This document shows, piece by piece, positions 1-8,397 of a DNA stretch of 64,000 bases; position 1 is the first letter of the stretch, and the number at the start of each line of letters is the position of its first letter. Source of the DNA: Parvularcula sp. BBD 1991-13 (GTDB taxonomy: Bacteria; Pseudomonadota; Alphaproteobacteria; Caulobacterales; Parvularculaceae); the NCBI GenBank assembly GCA_001657385.1, contig LYSZ01000001.1, positions 310,001 to 374,000 of the forward strand, written 5' to 3'. Both the position numbers and the translations under genes were made by a program. Below the pieces are notes generated by a model, which worked only from the letters and a program-made list of their open reading frames with translations, searched no databases and was not told where the DNA came from.

Positions 1-1716
1 GAACCGGTCGAAGGTGTCGACGGTCTGTTCCGCATCTTCATAACGGACGCCGGCGGTGAAGCGAACCGTCGGGATCAATTCCGCATCCATTTGCGCATAT
101 GCGGCGTGAACCGTCAGTTCGCCGTTGTAGGAGCTGACGCCCTGGGTCGCGGTGTCCGTCAGACGGAACCGGTTGGGGTCGATGTTATCCGGCGAGAACA
201 GGAAGTCGATCCGGGCCTGAGCCGTCTCCAGCGGAAGGCTGGTGTTCGTAATGAACTGGAACGGGTTGTTGATGAACGTCCGGTCGTTATCGACGTATTC
301 ATAACCGGCGGAAAGCGTGACTTCGCGCGCGCCGGAGATCGGAACGTACCAGAACGCGTCCGCGCCGCCGCTCCACGTATCGTCTTCCAGCTCGGAGAAG
401 TTGATCCGGTGGAACGACGTGAACGGAACGAATGTCGGCACGTCGTTGGCGTCGAGAAGCAGGTCCGCGAACGAACGCTCATACGGAGAGTCGCGTTCGG
501 CGCGGGCGAACGAGCCCCGCCAGTTGATCTCGAACTGGTCGCCAAGCTCGTGCTCGCCGGCGGCCTGTCCCATATAGAGGGAGCGCTCCAGGAAAATGCT
601 TTCCTGAGTCTGGAAGTCGCCGATGTTGAAGTTGGCCTGTTCCGGGAAGTTCGGATCGTCGTTCGGCGACTGGATCTGCGATTGTTTGGTCGTCGAATGG
701 ATGTAGAGACCGGTCAGTTGGAGAACCTGGCGCTCCCATTCCAGGGACGTCGACAGGAGGCCGTTCACCGTCGTATCGAGGCTGGTCTCGGTCTGCCGCG
801 TGTTGATGCCGACAACCTGGTTGTTCGCAAGCTGACGAACGGCTTCTTCCGTGGTCCAGTCCGACTTGTATCCGACGACGCCGGTAACGCCGAGCGTCAT
901 GCCGTTGTCGAAATCGAAAACGGCGCCGCCGTCGACGGAGGCTTCGTAATTCGGACCCAGCGTGCCTTCCTGGATGACGGAGAGCGGGGAGTTGACGAGG
1001 CTTTCGCCGACCAGTTCCTGTTCCGCGTCGGTCAGGTCTTCCAGCGCGGTGCCGGAGTTGATCACCGCTTGCAGCGGGCCGGGCACGTCGCGAATGCCGT
1101 CGTCAAAACCAAGCCAGTCAAGATCGCCGCCGTTGACGAAAAGACCGTCCTGACCGGTCGTGACGGTGTTGAGACCGACGCCGAGTTTGACGTTCAGGAA
1201 GTTTTCGGCCGGCGCGCGGAGCGTTTCCAGATCGATGATGCCGCCGCCAAATTCGCCGGGATAGTTCGGCGAAAAGGTTTTCTGAACCGCCGCGCCCTGA
1301 AGGATGTTGGACGGAAACAGATCAAGCGGAACCGTTCTCTTCAGCGGTTCCGGGCTCGGCAGCGGAGACCCGTTGAGGCGCGCCGCGGAGTAACGGTCGC
1401 CAAGGCCGCGGACATAGGCGAACTTGCCGCCGACAATGCTGAGACCGCTGAGGCGGGTCAGGGCCAGGGCGGCGTTGTCGTCGCCGGTGCGGGCGAGATC
1501 GTCAGCGCTCAGAAAGGTTGCAACCTGCGAGGTTGCGCGCTGCGGGTCGGGAATGTTCACGCCGCGAACGATGATTTCGTCGGCGATGACGGCGTTGGGA
1601 CCGGTGGTCGTGTTCAGACCGCTTTCAGCCGCCTGGTCCTGGGCGAGCGCGGCGCTCGCGGGGGCGAGCATCGTGGTCGCCAGGAGCAGGCCGCATAATT
1701 TACGATGGAATGTCAT
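1..1716 (-). CDS. TonB-dependent outer membrane receptor (C-terminal part beyond window)
   Basis: The frame is open from an ATG at 1716 to base 1, giving 572 codons with no stop, so the gene is cut by the window edge. Residues 1-26 form a signal peptide ending ALA-Q. A likely TonB box (ADEIIVRG) lies near residue 45. The plug domain follows, with the motif YVRGLGDRYSAARLNG at about 101-116 and PGEFGGGIIDLETLR further on, typical of large substrate receptors of Caulobacter-like bacteria. The rest looks like beta-barrel strands with alternating aromatic residues. Role: energised import across the outer membrane, substrate unknown. It lies 80 bases downstream of the duplicated lipoprotein in the same direction, so the two probably act together. 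An AAGG precedes the start. Confidence 0.9.
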   Translation of the reverse strand, partial: MTFHRKLCGLLLATTMLAPASAALAQDQAAESGLNTTTGPNAVIADEIIVRGVNIPDPQRATSQVATFLSADDLARTGDDNAALALTRLSGLSIVGGKFAYVRGLGDRYSAARLNGSPLPSPEPLKRTVPLDLFPSNILQGAAVQKTFSPNYPGEFGGGIIDLETLRAPAENFLNVKLGVGLNTVTTGQDGLFVNGGDLDWLGFDDGIRDVPGPLQAVINSGTALEDLTDAEQELVGESLVNSPLSVIQEGTLGPNYEASVDGGAVFDFDNGMTLGVTGVVGYKSDWTTEEAVRQLANNQVVGINTRQTETSLDTTVNGLLSTSLEWERQVLQLTGLYIHSTTKQSQIQSPNDDPNFPEQANFNIGDFQTQESIFLERSLYMGQAAGEHELGDQFEINWRGSFARAERDSPYERSFADLLLDANDVPTFVPFTSFHRINFSELEDDTWSGGADAFWYVPISGAREVTLSAGYEYVDNDRTFINNPFQFITNTSLPLETAQARIDFLFSPDNIDPNRFRLTDTATQGVSSYNGELTVHAAYAQMDAELIPTVRFTAGVRYEDAEQTVDTFDRF

Positions 1717-1754
1717 GATTTCATCAACCTTAAAATTTGTTTCGAAAGGAACTG

Positions 1755-1785
1755 GGGCGGCGCGTTCCCCTCGAACGCGCCGCCC
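1755..1785 (-). terminator. Perfect hairpin between the lipoprotein and TonB receptor genes
   Basis: A 13-base stem (1755-1767 with 1773-1785) is perfectly complementary, with a 5-base loop. It sits just after the lipoprotein stop codon and before the receptor start. No strong T-run follows on the minus strand, so it may be a partial terminator or an mRNA-stabilising hairpin that sets the ratio of the two proteins rather than a full stop. Confidence 0.55.
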
Positions 1786-1796
1786 GCACGACCTGA

Positions 1797-4640
1797 TTAG
1801 CAGTCGTCCGCTTCCAGACCGCAGCTCCATTCGGCCCACCAGCGATCGTTGCTGTCTTCAACGGCGCCGATGTATCCGACGTTTTCGAAGAAGGTGTCGA
1901 TCGTTCCGGACGGATCGGTGAAGGCCGTCCGGCCCGCCGCCGCGGAGTCGTTGATGAAGCCGCTGATCAGGTTCACCGAGACAGCCTGGGTGTTGTCCGT
2001 GCCGGCGCCAACCGAGGCGACCGCAGCCGGGTTGTCCGGGTCCGCACGATCGAGACCGCCGACGCAATCGAACAGGGTGTTGTCGAAGCTCGGGTCGGTG
2101 CCGACGCCGTCGAAGGTGGCGTTGCCGTCGCCGGCGTCCTGCCAGCGGAAGCAGGCTTCCGTGGTGTCGGTCACGATGCCGTTGAAGAAGCGGCCGATGT
2201 GACCGGTGTTGATGCGGATGCCGTTGCCCGGTTCGGACGCGCGGGTGGTCGACAGGATCGTGAAGTTGCCGATATTCGGGTTCGTCGCCGGCGTGACGCC
2301 CGCACCCGTGCTCGACATTTCGAAGCCGTTGTCGCCGCGGCCGTCGCGCTGCTTCACGATGATGAACTGGGCGGAACCGTCCCAGCCCTGGTCGGTGTCG
2401 AGCGAGTCGTCGTCATTGCCCGTCAGGACGATGTGACGAAGGTTCGCCGTGCCGCCGAACATCTCGATGCCGTCGTCGGAGTTGTTGTGGACCTGAACGA
2501 AGTCGACGGTGGTGCCGTTGCCGACGCCGCCCATGGAGATGCCGTTCAGCTCATTGCCGGCGGCCAGCGGGAAGCCGGCGAACTTGACGAGCGTGTAGGT
2601 CAGCGAGCCGCTGTTGTCGTTGTCGACGCCTCCGCCGTAGGACGCTTCCGGCGCGGTGACGCCTTCGATGACGTTGGAGCAGGACGGATCGCCGAGAACG
2701 CCGGTGGCGCAGTCATTGATCGGCGCGCGGCCGAGGATGACCAGGCCGCCCCACTCGCCCGTCGTGTCGAGGCGCAGGTTCGGCGCGACCGAGTCCTGAA
2801 GGTCGGCTTCAGAAGTCATGACGACCGGGTTCTGACGCGTGCCGTTCGAGAAGATCTGCGAACCGCGGTTGACGATCAGGAAGTCGGCGCCGGAGTTGCC
2901 GAAGACCGACACGCCCGGTTCGATGGTCAGGACCGCCGGGTCGCCGCCGGAAGCGTCGAAGCCCACGTCCTCGCCGATGTCGACACGGCCGTCGAGTTCG
3001 TAGAAGTTGCCGCGGGTCAGAGTGATGTCGTCCGTCTGAACGCCGGTCAGCTGGCAGACATTGGTGCCGTTCAGCGTGCCCGTCAGAGACGTGCCGGTCG
3101 GGCAGGTCGGATCCGGGAACAGCGCGAAGGTCCAGCCCGTCGCCCAGTTGTTCGTCGCGGATTCATTCGGACCGAACGCGCCGAGATAGTCCGCGTCGAC
3201 GAAGAACGGATCGATGGTTTCGATGTCGACCGGGGTCGCCGCGCCGCCGTCGGCCACGGCGATTTCGTTCATGCCGGCCTGGAAGTCGCTGGTGATGGTG
3301 GACCCGCCGATCGTATTGTTGGTGTCCGCAGCAACCGCGGCAACCGCCGCCGGCGCATCCGGATCGGCGCGATCAAGGCCGCCGACGCAGTCGAAGGTGA
3401 CGGAGTTGAAGGTCGGGTCGACGTTCAGGCCGTCATAGGTGTCGTTGCCGTCGCCGGCGTCCTGGTAGCGGAAGCAGGCTTCCGTGTTGTCGGTGACGAC
3501 GCCGTTCAGGAACCGTCCGATGTGGCCGGTATTGATGCGGATGCCGTTGCCCGGCTCAGACGCGCGCGTGGTCGACAGGATCGTGAAGTTGGCCACCTGC
3601 GGGTTCGTCGCCGGCGTGACGCCCGCGCCCGTGCTGGACATTTCGAAACCGTTGTCGCCGCGGTCGTCGTTCTGAACAACGAGAACGAATTGAGCGCGAC
3701 CGTCCCAGCCCTGGTCTGTGTCGAGCGAGTCGTCGTCGTTGCCGGTCAGCACGAGGTAGCGGATGTTGGCGGTGCCGCCGAAGAACTCGACGCCGTCGTC
3801 GGAGTTGTTGTGCACCTGGATGTATTCAAGCGTGGTGCCGTTGCCGACGCCGCCGAACGAGATGCCGTTCAACTCGTTGCCCGCGGCCAGCGGGAAGCCG
3901 GCGAAACGGACCTGAACGTAGCGCAGGGTGCCGCTGTTGTCGTTGTCGACGCCGCCGCCATAGGACGCTTCCGGCGCGGTGACGCCTTCGATGACGTTGG
4001 AGCAGGACGGATCGCCGAGGACGCCGGTGGCGCAGTCGTTGATCGGCGCGCGGCCGAGGATGACCAGGCCGCCCCATTCGCCGGTGTTGTCGCTGCGGTC
4101 GGTCGCGGGATCGGCTTCCAGGTCGGCGCGGCTGGTGAAGATGATCGGGGCGTCGGCTTCGCCGTCAGCCTCCATGCGCGAACCGCGGTTGACGACAATG
4201 AAGTCGGCGCCGGATTCGCCGAACACCGTCACGCCCGGATCGATGGTCAGAACCGCCGGGTCGCCGCCGGAACCGTCGAAGCCGACGTCTGCGCCGACGT
4301 CGATGCGGCCGCTGATGCGATAAGCGACGCCGATGCCGTCGCCGTTGTCGTCTTTGAACTCAAGGGTGACGTCGGAAAGGAACGTGCCGGCGATGTCGCA
4401 AACCGTCTGATCGGTCGTCGAGCCGGGGATGTCGATCGGGGTCGCATTTTCGGTAAAGCCGGTCGGGCATGCGTCAGCGGTGACACCGCCGCCGCCGCCG
4501 CCGCCACCGCCGCCGCCCGGAGGGGTGCCCGGGCTGCTCGGACCAGGTGAAGCGATTTCTTCGCCTTGCGTACAGGCGGCAAGCGCGAGCGCGCCGCTGC
4601 AAGCGAGAAGGATCGAACGGAAATTCGAGGGAAGGCGCAT
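1797..4640 (-). CDS. Large surface lipoprotein with internal duplication, candidate ElpS-like phosphate-starvation protein
   Basis: 947 aa from the ATG at 4640. An upstream in-frame start is possible, but this ATG places a signal peptide with lipobox LAAC (lipidated Cys23) right at the N-terminus. Then comes a Ser/Pro/Gly linker with 11 consecutive glycines (residues 42-52). The rest is two copies of a roughly 440-residue unit, offset by 441 residues, rich in Asn/Asp/Gly with short hydrophobic strands (for example NNSDDGVEFFGGT, GLVILGRAPINDC), suggesting right-handed parallel beta-helices. Paired cysteines recur in each unit. No catalytic motif was recognised. In Caulobacter an extracellular lipoprotein, ElpS, made on phosphate starvation, is encoded beside a 12-gene T2SS; the same context here makes this an ElpS-like candidate, by context rather than alignment. 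Confidence 0.8.
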   Translation of the reverse strand: MRLPSNFRSILLACSGALALAACTQGEEIASPGPSSPGTPPGGGGGGGGGGGVTADACPTGFTENATPIDIPGSTTDQTVCDIAGTFLSDVTLEFKDDNGDGIGVAYRISGRIDVGADVGFDGSGGDPAVLTIDPGVTVFGESGADFIVVNRGSRMEADGEADAPIIFTSRADLEADPATDRSDNTGEWGGLVILGRAPINDCATGVLGDPSCSNVIEGVTAPEASYGGGVDNDNSGTLRYVQVRFAGFPLAAGNELNGISFGGVGNGTTLEYIQVHNNSDDGVEFFGGTANIRYLVLTGNDDDSLDTDQGWDGRAQFVLVVQNDDRGDNGFEMSSTGAGVTPATNPQVANFTILSTTRASEPGNGIRINTGHIGRFLNGVVTDNTEACFRYQDAGDGNDTYDGLNVDPTFNSVTFDCVGGLDRADPDAPAAVAAVAADTNNTIGGSTITSDFQAGMNEIAVADGGAATPVDIETIDPFFVDADYLGAFGPNESATNNWATGWTFALFPDPTCPTGTSLTGTLNGTNVCQLTGVQTDDITLTRGNFYELDGRVDIGEDVGFDASGGDPAVLTIEPGVSVFGNSGADFLIVNRGSQIFSNGTRQNPVVMTSEADLQDSVAPNLRLDTTGEWGGLVILGRAPINDCATGVLGDPSCSNVIEGVTAPEASYGGGVDNDNSGSLTYTLVKFAGFPLAAGNELNGISMGGVGNGTTVDFVQVHNNSDDGIEMFGGTANLRHIVLTGNDDDSLDTDQGWDGSAQFIIVKQRDGRGDNGFEMSSTGAGVTPATNPNIGNFTILSTTRASEPGNGIRINTGHIGRFFNGIVTDTTEACFRWQDAGDGNATFDGVGTDPSFDNTLFDCVGGLDRADPDNPAAVASVGAGTDNTQAVSVNLISGFINDSAAAGRTAFTDPSGTIDTFFENVGYIGAVEDSNDRWWAEWSCGLEADDC
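4485..4517 (-). repeat. Trinucleotide tract encoding Gly11
   Basis: Eleven consecutive GGC/GGT codons (read on the minus strand) form the linker between the lipid anchor and the folded part of the lipoprotein. Nine are identical GGC, so slippage could change linker length in steps of one residue without breaking the frame. Confidence 0.9.
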
Positions 4641-5419
4641 AGGATAAACCCCGCAAGAGATGATTGCTATAATTGTGTAAGGCCGCGACGCCCCACGCCT
4701 CACAGCCCATGCGGGATACGCCTATAGTCATAGAAAGACAGTTCAGTGTAAGTTATATGTCAGTTTTGTTACCGGGTCTTCCGGTTGCCGGCTGAATATG
4801 GAAAAATATCATTAGATTCAGGATGCTAGATTGGAATTAGAAATAATTGCGACCGGTTGAAGATGCAGCGGCCGAGACGAAATAGGGGTTGTTGTGTCTT
4901 TTCAGCACCATCCGGCGGCGCGCGGCGCCAAGAATATGTTTACAAATAGCCCTGTAATGATTTTGCTTTTATTACTGAGAAAGTAATAAAATTTCTTCAG
5001 CTCTGCAGCTTATATGGTTAAGCTCACGCCTTGCGCGGCGCCTGCACTTTTTCTTCGGCAGTTTTCTGTTTGCGTTCGCCTGGGTTTAATCGTTAACCTT
5101 TCATGAGACGCCGATCTTGCGCCTCGATGAAATGTCCACGACGAATCGCGTCGCTGCGCCGGCGCGGTCCTGCTTCTGGACCTGTTTTCAGAATTGGGCC
5201 TTAAGGAAATGAGCCTTTAAGAAATAGGCAGTGTTTTCAGTCTTAAGTTGAATTAAGATTTTTAGGGCGCGCGCCGAATGGGCTGGGCGCGCGGCTCGGG
5301 TTTTGCTATGGCTGCGCGAATTCGGCGTTCGGAAGTTGCCTTGTCGGCGGCGCGATACGGTGGTTGGCCATGCGCTTGGCTATGCGGCTGGCAATAACGC
5401 ATTAATAAGGTGTCTCGTT
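4641..5419. other. Divergent intergenic region between the lipoprotein and gspC
   Basis: No gene is supported here. Besides the Pho-box candidate it holds a 9-base inverted repeat with a 7-base spacer (4967-4975 with 4983-4991), a 6-base inverted repeat with a 6-base spacer (TCTTAA/TTAAGA, 5241-5258), and an imperfect 15-base tandem duplication (5198-5227, 11 of 15 matching). The stretch 4740-5010 is richer in AT than its neighbours. These could be operators for the two divergent units. Confidence 0.5.
4735..4763 (-). promoter_or_regulatory. Candidate triple-heptamer Pho box upstream of the lipoprotein
   Basis: Read on the minus strand from 4763: CTGACAT, 4 bases, CTTACAC, 4 bases, CTGTCTT. 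The heptamers repeat every 11 bases, the spacing of PhoB sites (consensus CTGTCAT-N4-CTGTCAT). A -10-like TATAGG follows 8 bases later (about 4726-4721), in the position a PhoB-activated promoter without a -35 would use. The predicted transcript would start about 75 bases before the lipoprotein ATG. Confidence 0.6.
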
Positions 5420-6349
5420 TTGGCCGTTCTCGGGCGTTCTGGAAAACCGCATCGGACAGGAGCCGCCATCAGCCTGTCCGACATCCTCGCGCGGGCGGAA
5501 GGGCTCGGGGCGGCGCTGAAATCCCGCTCCGCGCCCAGGGCGGTCGAGATCGCGCTCGTCCTGGCGATCGCGGTGATTCTCGCCAGGCTCGTCATAACGC
5601 TTTTCGCGCCGCTCCCTCTGCCGCAAGGGGAGGTGGTGGCGAGCGCGCCTGCGGCTGCGGGCGCCGGACAGGCCGCCGTCAAAAGCCCGTTTCCCGTCGC
5701 CGCCGCGCCGGAGATCGCCGCCGCCGCGCCCCCGGCGAGTGAAGAGGTCGCGGAGACGACCCTCGACCTGACCCTGACCGGCGTGACCATCTGGCCCTCT
5801 CCGGAAAGCGCCTCGGCCGCGATCCGCACGCCGGACGGGCGCCAGAAACGTTTCAGCATCGGCGACGAGATCGTACCCGGCGTCACTCTTGAGGCGGTTT
5901 ACGCCGACCAGGCGATCATCGACACCAACGGCGTTCGCGAATCGCTGCGGTTTGAGTCTAAACTGAATCCGGATCAATTGAGCGACCTGCCGCAGGAGCC
6001 GATCCGGCCCCATGGACGGCGCGACCCCGATGCGCCGCCCGCCGCCGTGACCGGGGAGAGCATCGGCCAGTTGGCCTCGGTCTTGCGTGTCGCGCCGGGG
6101 ATGAACGCCGAGGGCGATCTGGTGGTGGAACTTTATGCGGCGCGCGACCGGTCGGCCTTCTCCGCGCTCGGGCTGGAGGACGGCGACCGCCTGGTGTCGA
6201 TCGACGGCTCGCCGGCGCCGTCCAATCCCGCGGCCCTGATCGAGGCGCTGAACCGGATGCAGCGCGCTGAGCGGGCCTCGATCGTTGTGGAGCGAAACGG
6301 CGAGACCGTGCCGCTTCAAGTGTCGCTGCCTGATTTGTTTGGGGACTAA
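5420..6349 (+). CDS. gspC: Type II secretion inner membrane protein GspC
   Basis: About 309 aa from a TTG at 5420, chosen because AAGG (5407-5410) sits 9 bases before it; the same frame is open back to a TTG at 5303, so the start is uncertain. A short cytoplasmic segment is followed by one membrane helix (VEIALVLAIAVILARLVITL), a proline/alanine linker, a homology-region domain (LTGVTIWPSPESASAAI through FSIGDEI) and a C-terminal PDZ domain (GLEDGDRLVSIDG). GspC links the inner membrane platform to the secretin GspD. First gene of the gsp operon, ending 5 bases before gspD. Confidence 0.85.
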   Translation: MAVLGRSGKPHRTGAAISLSDILARAEGLGAALKSRSAPRAVEIALVLAIAVILARLVITLFAPLPLPQGEVVASAPAAAGAGQAAVKSPFPVAAAPEIAAAAPPASEEVAETTLDLTLTGVTIWPSPESASAAIRTPDGRQKRFSIGDEIVPGVTLEAVYADQAIIDTNGVRESLRFESKLNPDQLSDLPQEPIRPHGRRDPDAPPAAVTGESIGQLASVLRVAPGMNAEGDLVVELYAARDRSAFSALGLEDGDRLVSIDGSPAPSNPAALIEALNRMQRAERASIVVERNGETVPLQVSLPDLFGD

Positions 6350-6354
6350 AGGGA

Positions 6355-8397
6355 ATGTCGGTGAAGGTCATCGTGAGATCCGTCATTGCGCTGGCGGCGA
6401 GCCTCGGAGCGCTCGCCGCGCCGGCGGCGGCGCAGCAAGCGGCCTGCCGCATCGAACTCAATTACGAAGACGCCGACATCCGCACGGTGGTCGACGAAAT
6501 CGCCATCCGTACGGGGCGCTATTTTGTGCTGGACCCGGCGGTGCAGGGGCGGGTGACGATCAAGTCGCCCCCCAATGGCGGCATTTGCGCCGACGAGGCG
6601 TGGGAGCTGTTCCAGGCGATGCTGCGCGCCAACGACTTCGTGGCGGTGCCGATCGGCGACCAGAAGTTCCGCATCGTGCCGATCCAGGAATCGGCGCGGT
6701 CCGCCGGGCGCGTCGGCGGCGACGGCGGCGGCCTCGACCTCGTCACGGAAATCGTCCGCCTGCGCTACGTGGACTCCCGCGAAGCGTCGGCCAATCTCGC
6801 GCAGATCATCGGCGCCAGCGGCGTCGTCAGCCCGGTGCGCAGCGGCAATTCCATCATCCTCGTCGACACCGCGAGCAACGTTCAAAGGCTGCGCAAGGTC
6901 CTCGCCGAGCTTGACCGCGACCCGACCGTGTTCCGGCGCATCGCCCTCAAGAACGCGTCGGCCGGCGACGTGGCGCGGGTGGTGAGCGACCTCGCCTCGG
7001 AGATCGTCAGCGACCAGGAAGGCGTCAATGGCGGCTTCAGCATCGCGCCGGTGGAGGCGAGCAACTCCCTGTTCGTGCGCGCCGACCCCGCCCTGATGAC
7101 CCGCATCGAGGGCGTCATCGCCGAACTTGACGCCTTCGGCGGCAACACCTCCAACCTCTCCGTTATCTATCTCAACCATGCGGACGCGGAGGAACTGGCG
7201 CCGCTCCTGACCGAGGTCGCCAACAACGCCCCCAATTCGGCCGGCGGGGAGAACGCGGCGCCGCGCGTCAACCGCGCCACGATTTCCTTTCACAAGCCGA
7301 CCAATTCGCTGATCATCAACGGCGACGCGGAGATCCAGCGCCGGCTCCAGAACATCATCGCCAAGCTGGACATCCGCCGTTCGCAGGTCCTTGTGGAAGC
7401 GATCATCGTCGACATATCCGAACGTTTGAACCGCGATTTCGGCTTCCAGTACTTCCTGACCGGAAACGGCGAAAACGGCGTGCCGTTCACGGCCACGAAT
7501 TTCCCGGCCGGCCCCAATCTCCTGCCCGCCGCCGGCGCGGCGCTTTTGCGCGGCGACGCCCTGTCCGGCGTCTTCGACAGCGACGGCGACGGGGAGGCGG
7601 ACGGGGACCTGGCGACGCCGCTGCTGGAATCCGCGCTCAACTCCCTGCTCAATCTTCAGGGCGGCACGATCGGCGGCGGCCTGGAGTTCGGCGACGGCAA
7701 CATCTTCGGCGCGATTCTCAACGCGATCGAGACGGACCGGAACTCCAACATCCTGTCGACGCCGTCGGTCCTGACCCTCGACAACCAGACCGCGCGGCTC
7801 CAGGTCGGCCAGGAAATCCCGATCACCACCGGCGAACAACTGGGCGTGGGCTTTGACAACGCTTTCCGGACCGTCCAGCGCGAGGAGGTCGGCGTTATCC
7901 TGGAGGTGACGCCGCAGATCAACGAAGGCGACGTCGTCACGCTGGAAATCACCCAGGAGATTTCCAGCATCGACGGCACCGCGACGGCGGCGGCCACGGA
8001 CATCGTCACCGACCAGCGCATCATCACGACGACGGCGCTGGTCGATAACGGTCAGGTGCTGGTGATCGGCGGCCTGATCAGCGAACAGTACGACGACATC
8101 GACAGCAAGGTGCCGTATCTCGGCGACATTCCGGGGCTGGGGGCCCTGTTCCGGACGACGTCGCGCCAGGACGAGCGGACCAACCTGATGGTGTTCATCA
8201 GGCCCACGATCATTCGCGACCCGGAGACCGCGACGCTCGCCACGCGCAAGAAGCTTGACTATATCCGCGCGCGGGAACTGTTGCGTCATGGCGGCCCGCA
8301 GGCGCCGGTGGACCGCCTGATCGACCAGGTCACCGGCGTCGACCGGCCCGAGCCGCCCCGGGAGGGGCCGAATCCGAGCATTGCGGAGGTCGAATGA
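6355..8397 (+). CDS. gspD: Type II secretion secretin GspD
   Basis: 680 aa outer membrane channel of the T2SS. A signal peptide (about 1-26, ending AAAQ) precedes the N0 domain (IELNYEDADIRTVVDEI, VQGRVTIKSP), then N1-N3 repeats and the secretin core, with the hallmark VLIVIGGL-like stretch GQVLVIGGLISE and VPYLGDIPGLGALFR near residues 565-600. An Asp/Gly-rich insertion (SDGDGEADGD) sits at about residue 410. There is no obvious C-terminal S-domain for pilotin binding. The stop overlaps the gspE start by 4 bases (ATGA). Confidence 0.97.
   Translation: MSVKVIVRSVIALAASLGALAAPAAAQQAACRIELNYEDADIRTVVDEIAIRTGRYFVLDPAVQGRVTIKSPPNGGICADEAWELFQAMLRANDFVAVPIGDQKFRIVPIQESARSAGRVGGDGGGLDLVTEIVRLRYVDSREASANLAQIIGASGVVSPVRSGNSIILVDTASNVQRLRKVLAELDRDPTVFRRIALKNASAGDVARVVSDLASEIVSDQEGVNGGFSIAPVEASNSLFVRADPALMTRIEGVIAELDAFGGNTSNLSVIYLNHADAEELAPLLTEVANNAPNSAGGENAAPRVNRATISFHKPTNSLIINGDAEIQRRLQNIIAKLDIRRSQVLVEAIIVDISERLNRDFGFQYFLTGNGENGVPFTATNFPAGPNLLPAAGAALLRGDALSGVFDSDGDGEADGDLATPLLESALNSLLNLQGGTIGGGLEFGDGNIFGAILNAIETDRNSNILSTPSVLTLDNQTARLQVGQEIPITTGEQLGVGFDNAFRTVQREEVGVILEVTPQINEGDVVTLEITQEISSIDGTATAAATDIVTDQRIITTTALVDNGQVLVIGGLISEQYDDIDSKVPYLGDIPGLGALFRTTSRQDERTNLMVFIRPTIIRDPETATLATRKKLDYIRARELLRHGGPQAPVDRLIDQVTGVDRPEPPREGPNPSIAEVE

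Noticed and set aside
91-1698. Long plus-strand open frame opposite the first TonB receptor
   Set aside because: It is antisense to a convincing receptor with signal peptide and plug motifs and has no recognisable domain; high GC leaves antisense frames open.
2199-4550. Long plus-strand frame opposite the lipoprotein
   Set aside because: Its Val/Asp/Arg-rich translation only mirrors the duplicated gene; no ribosome site or family.
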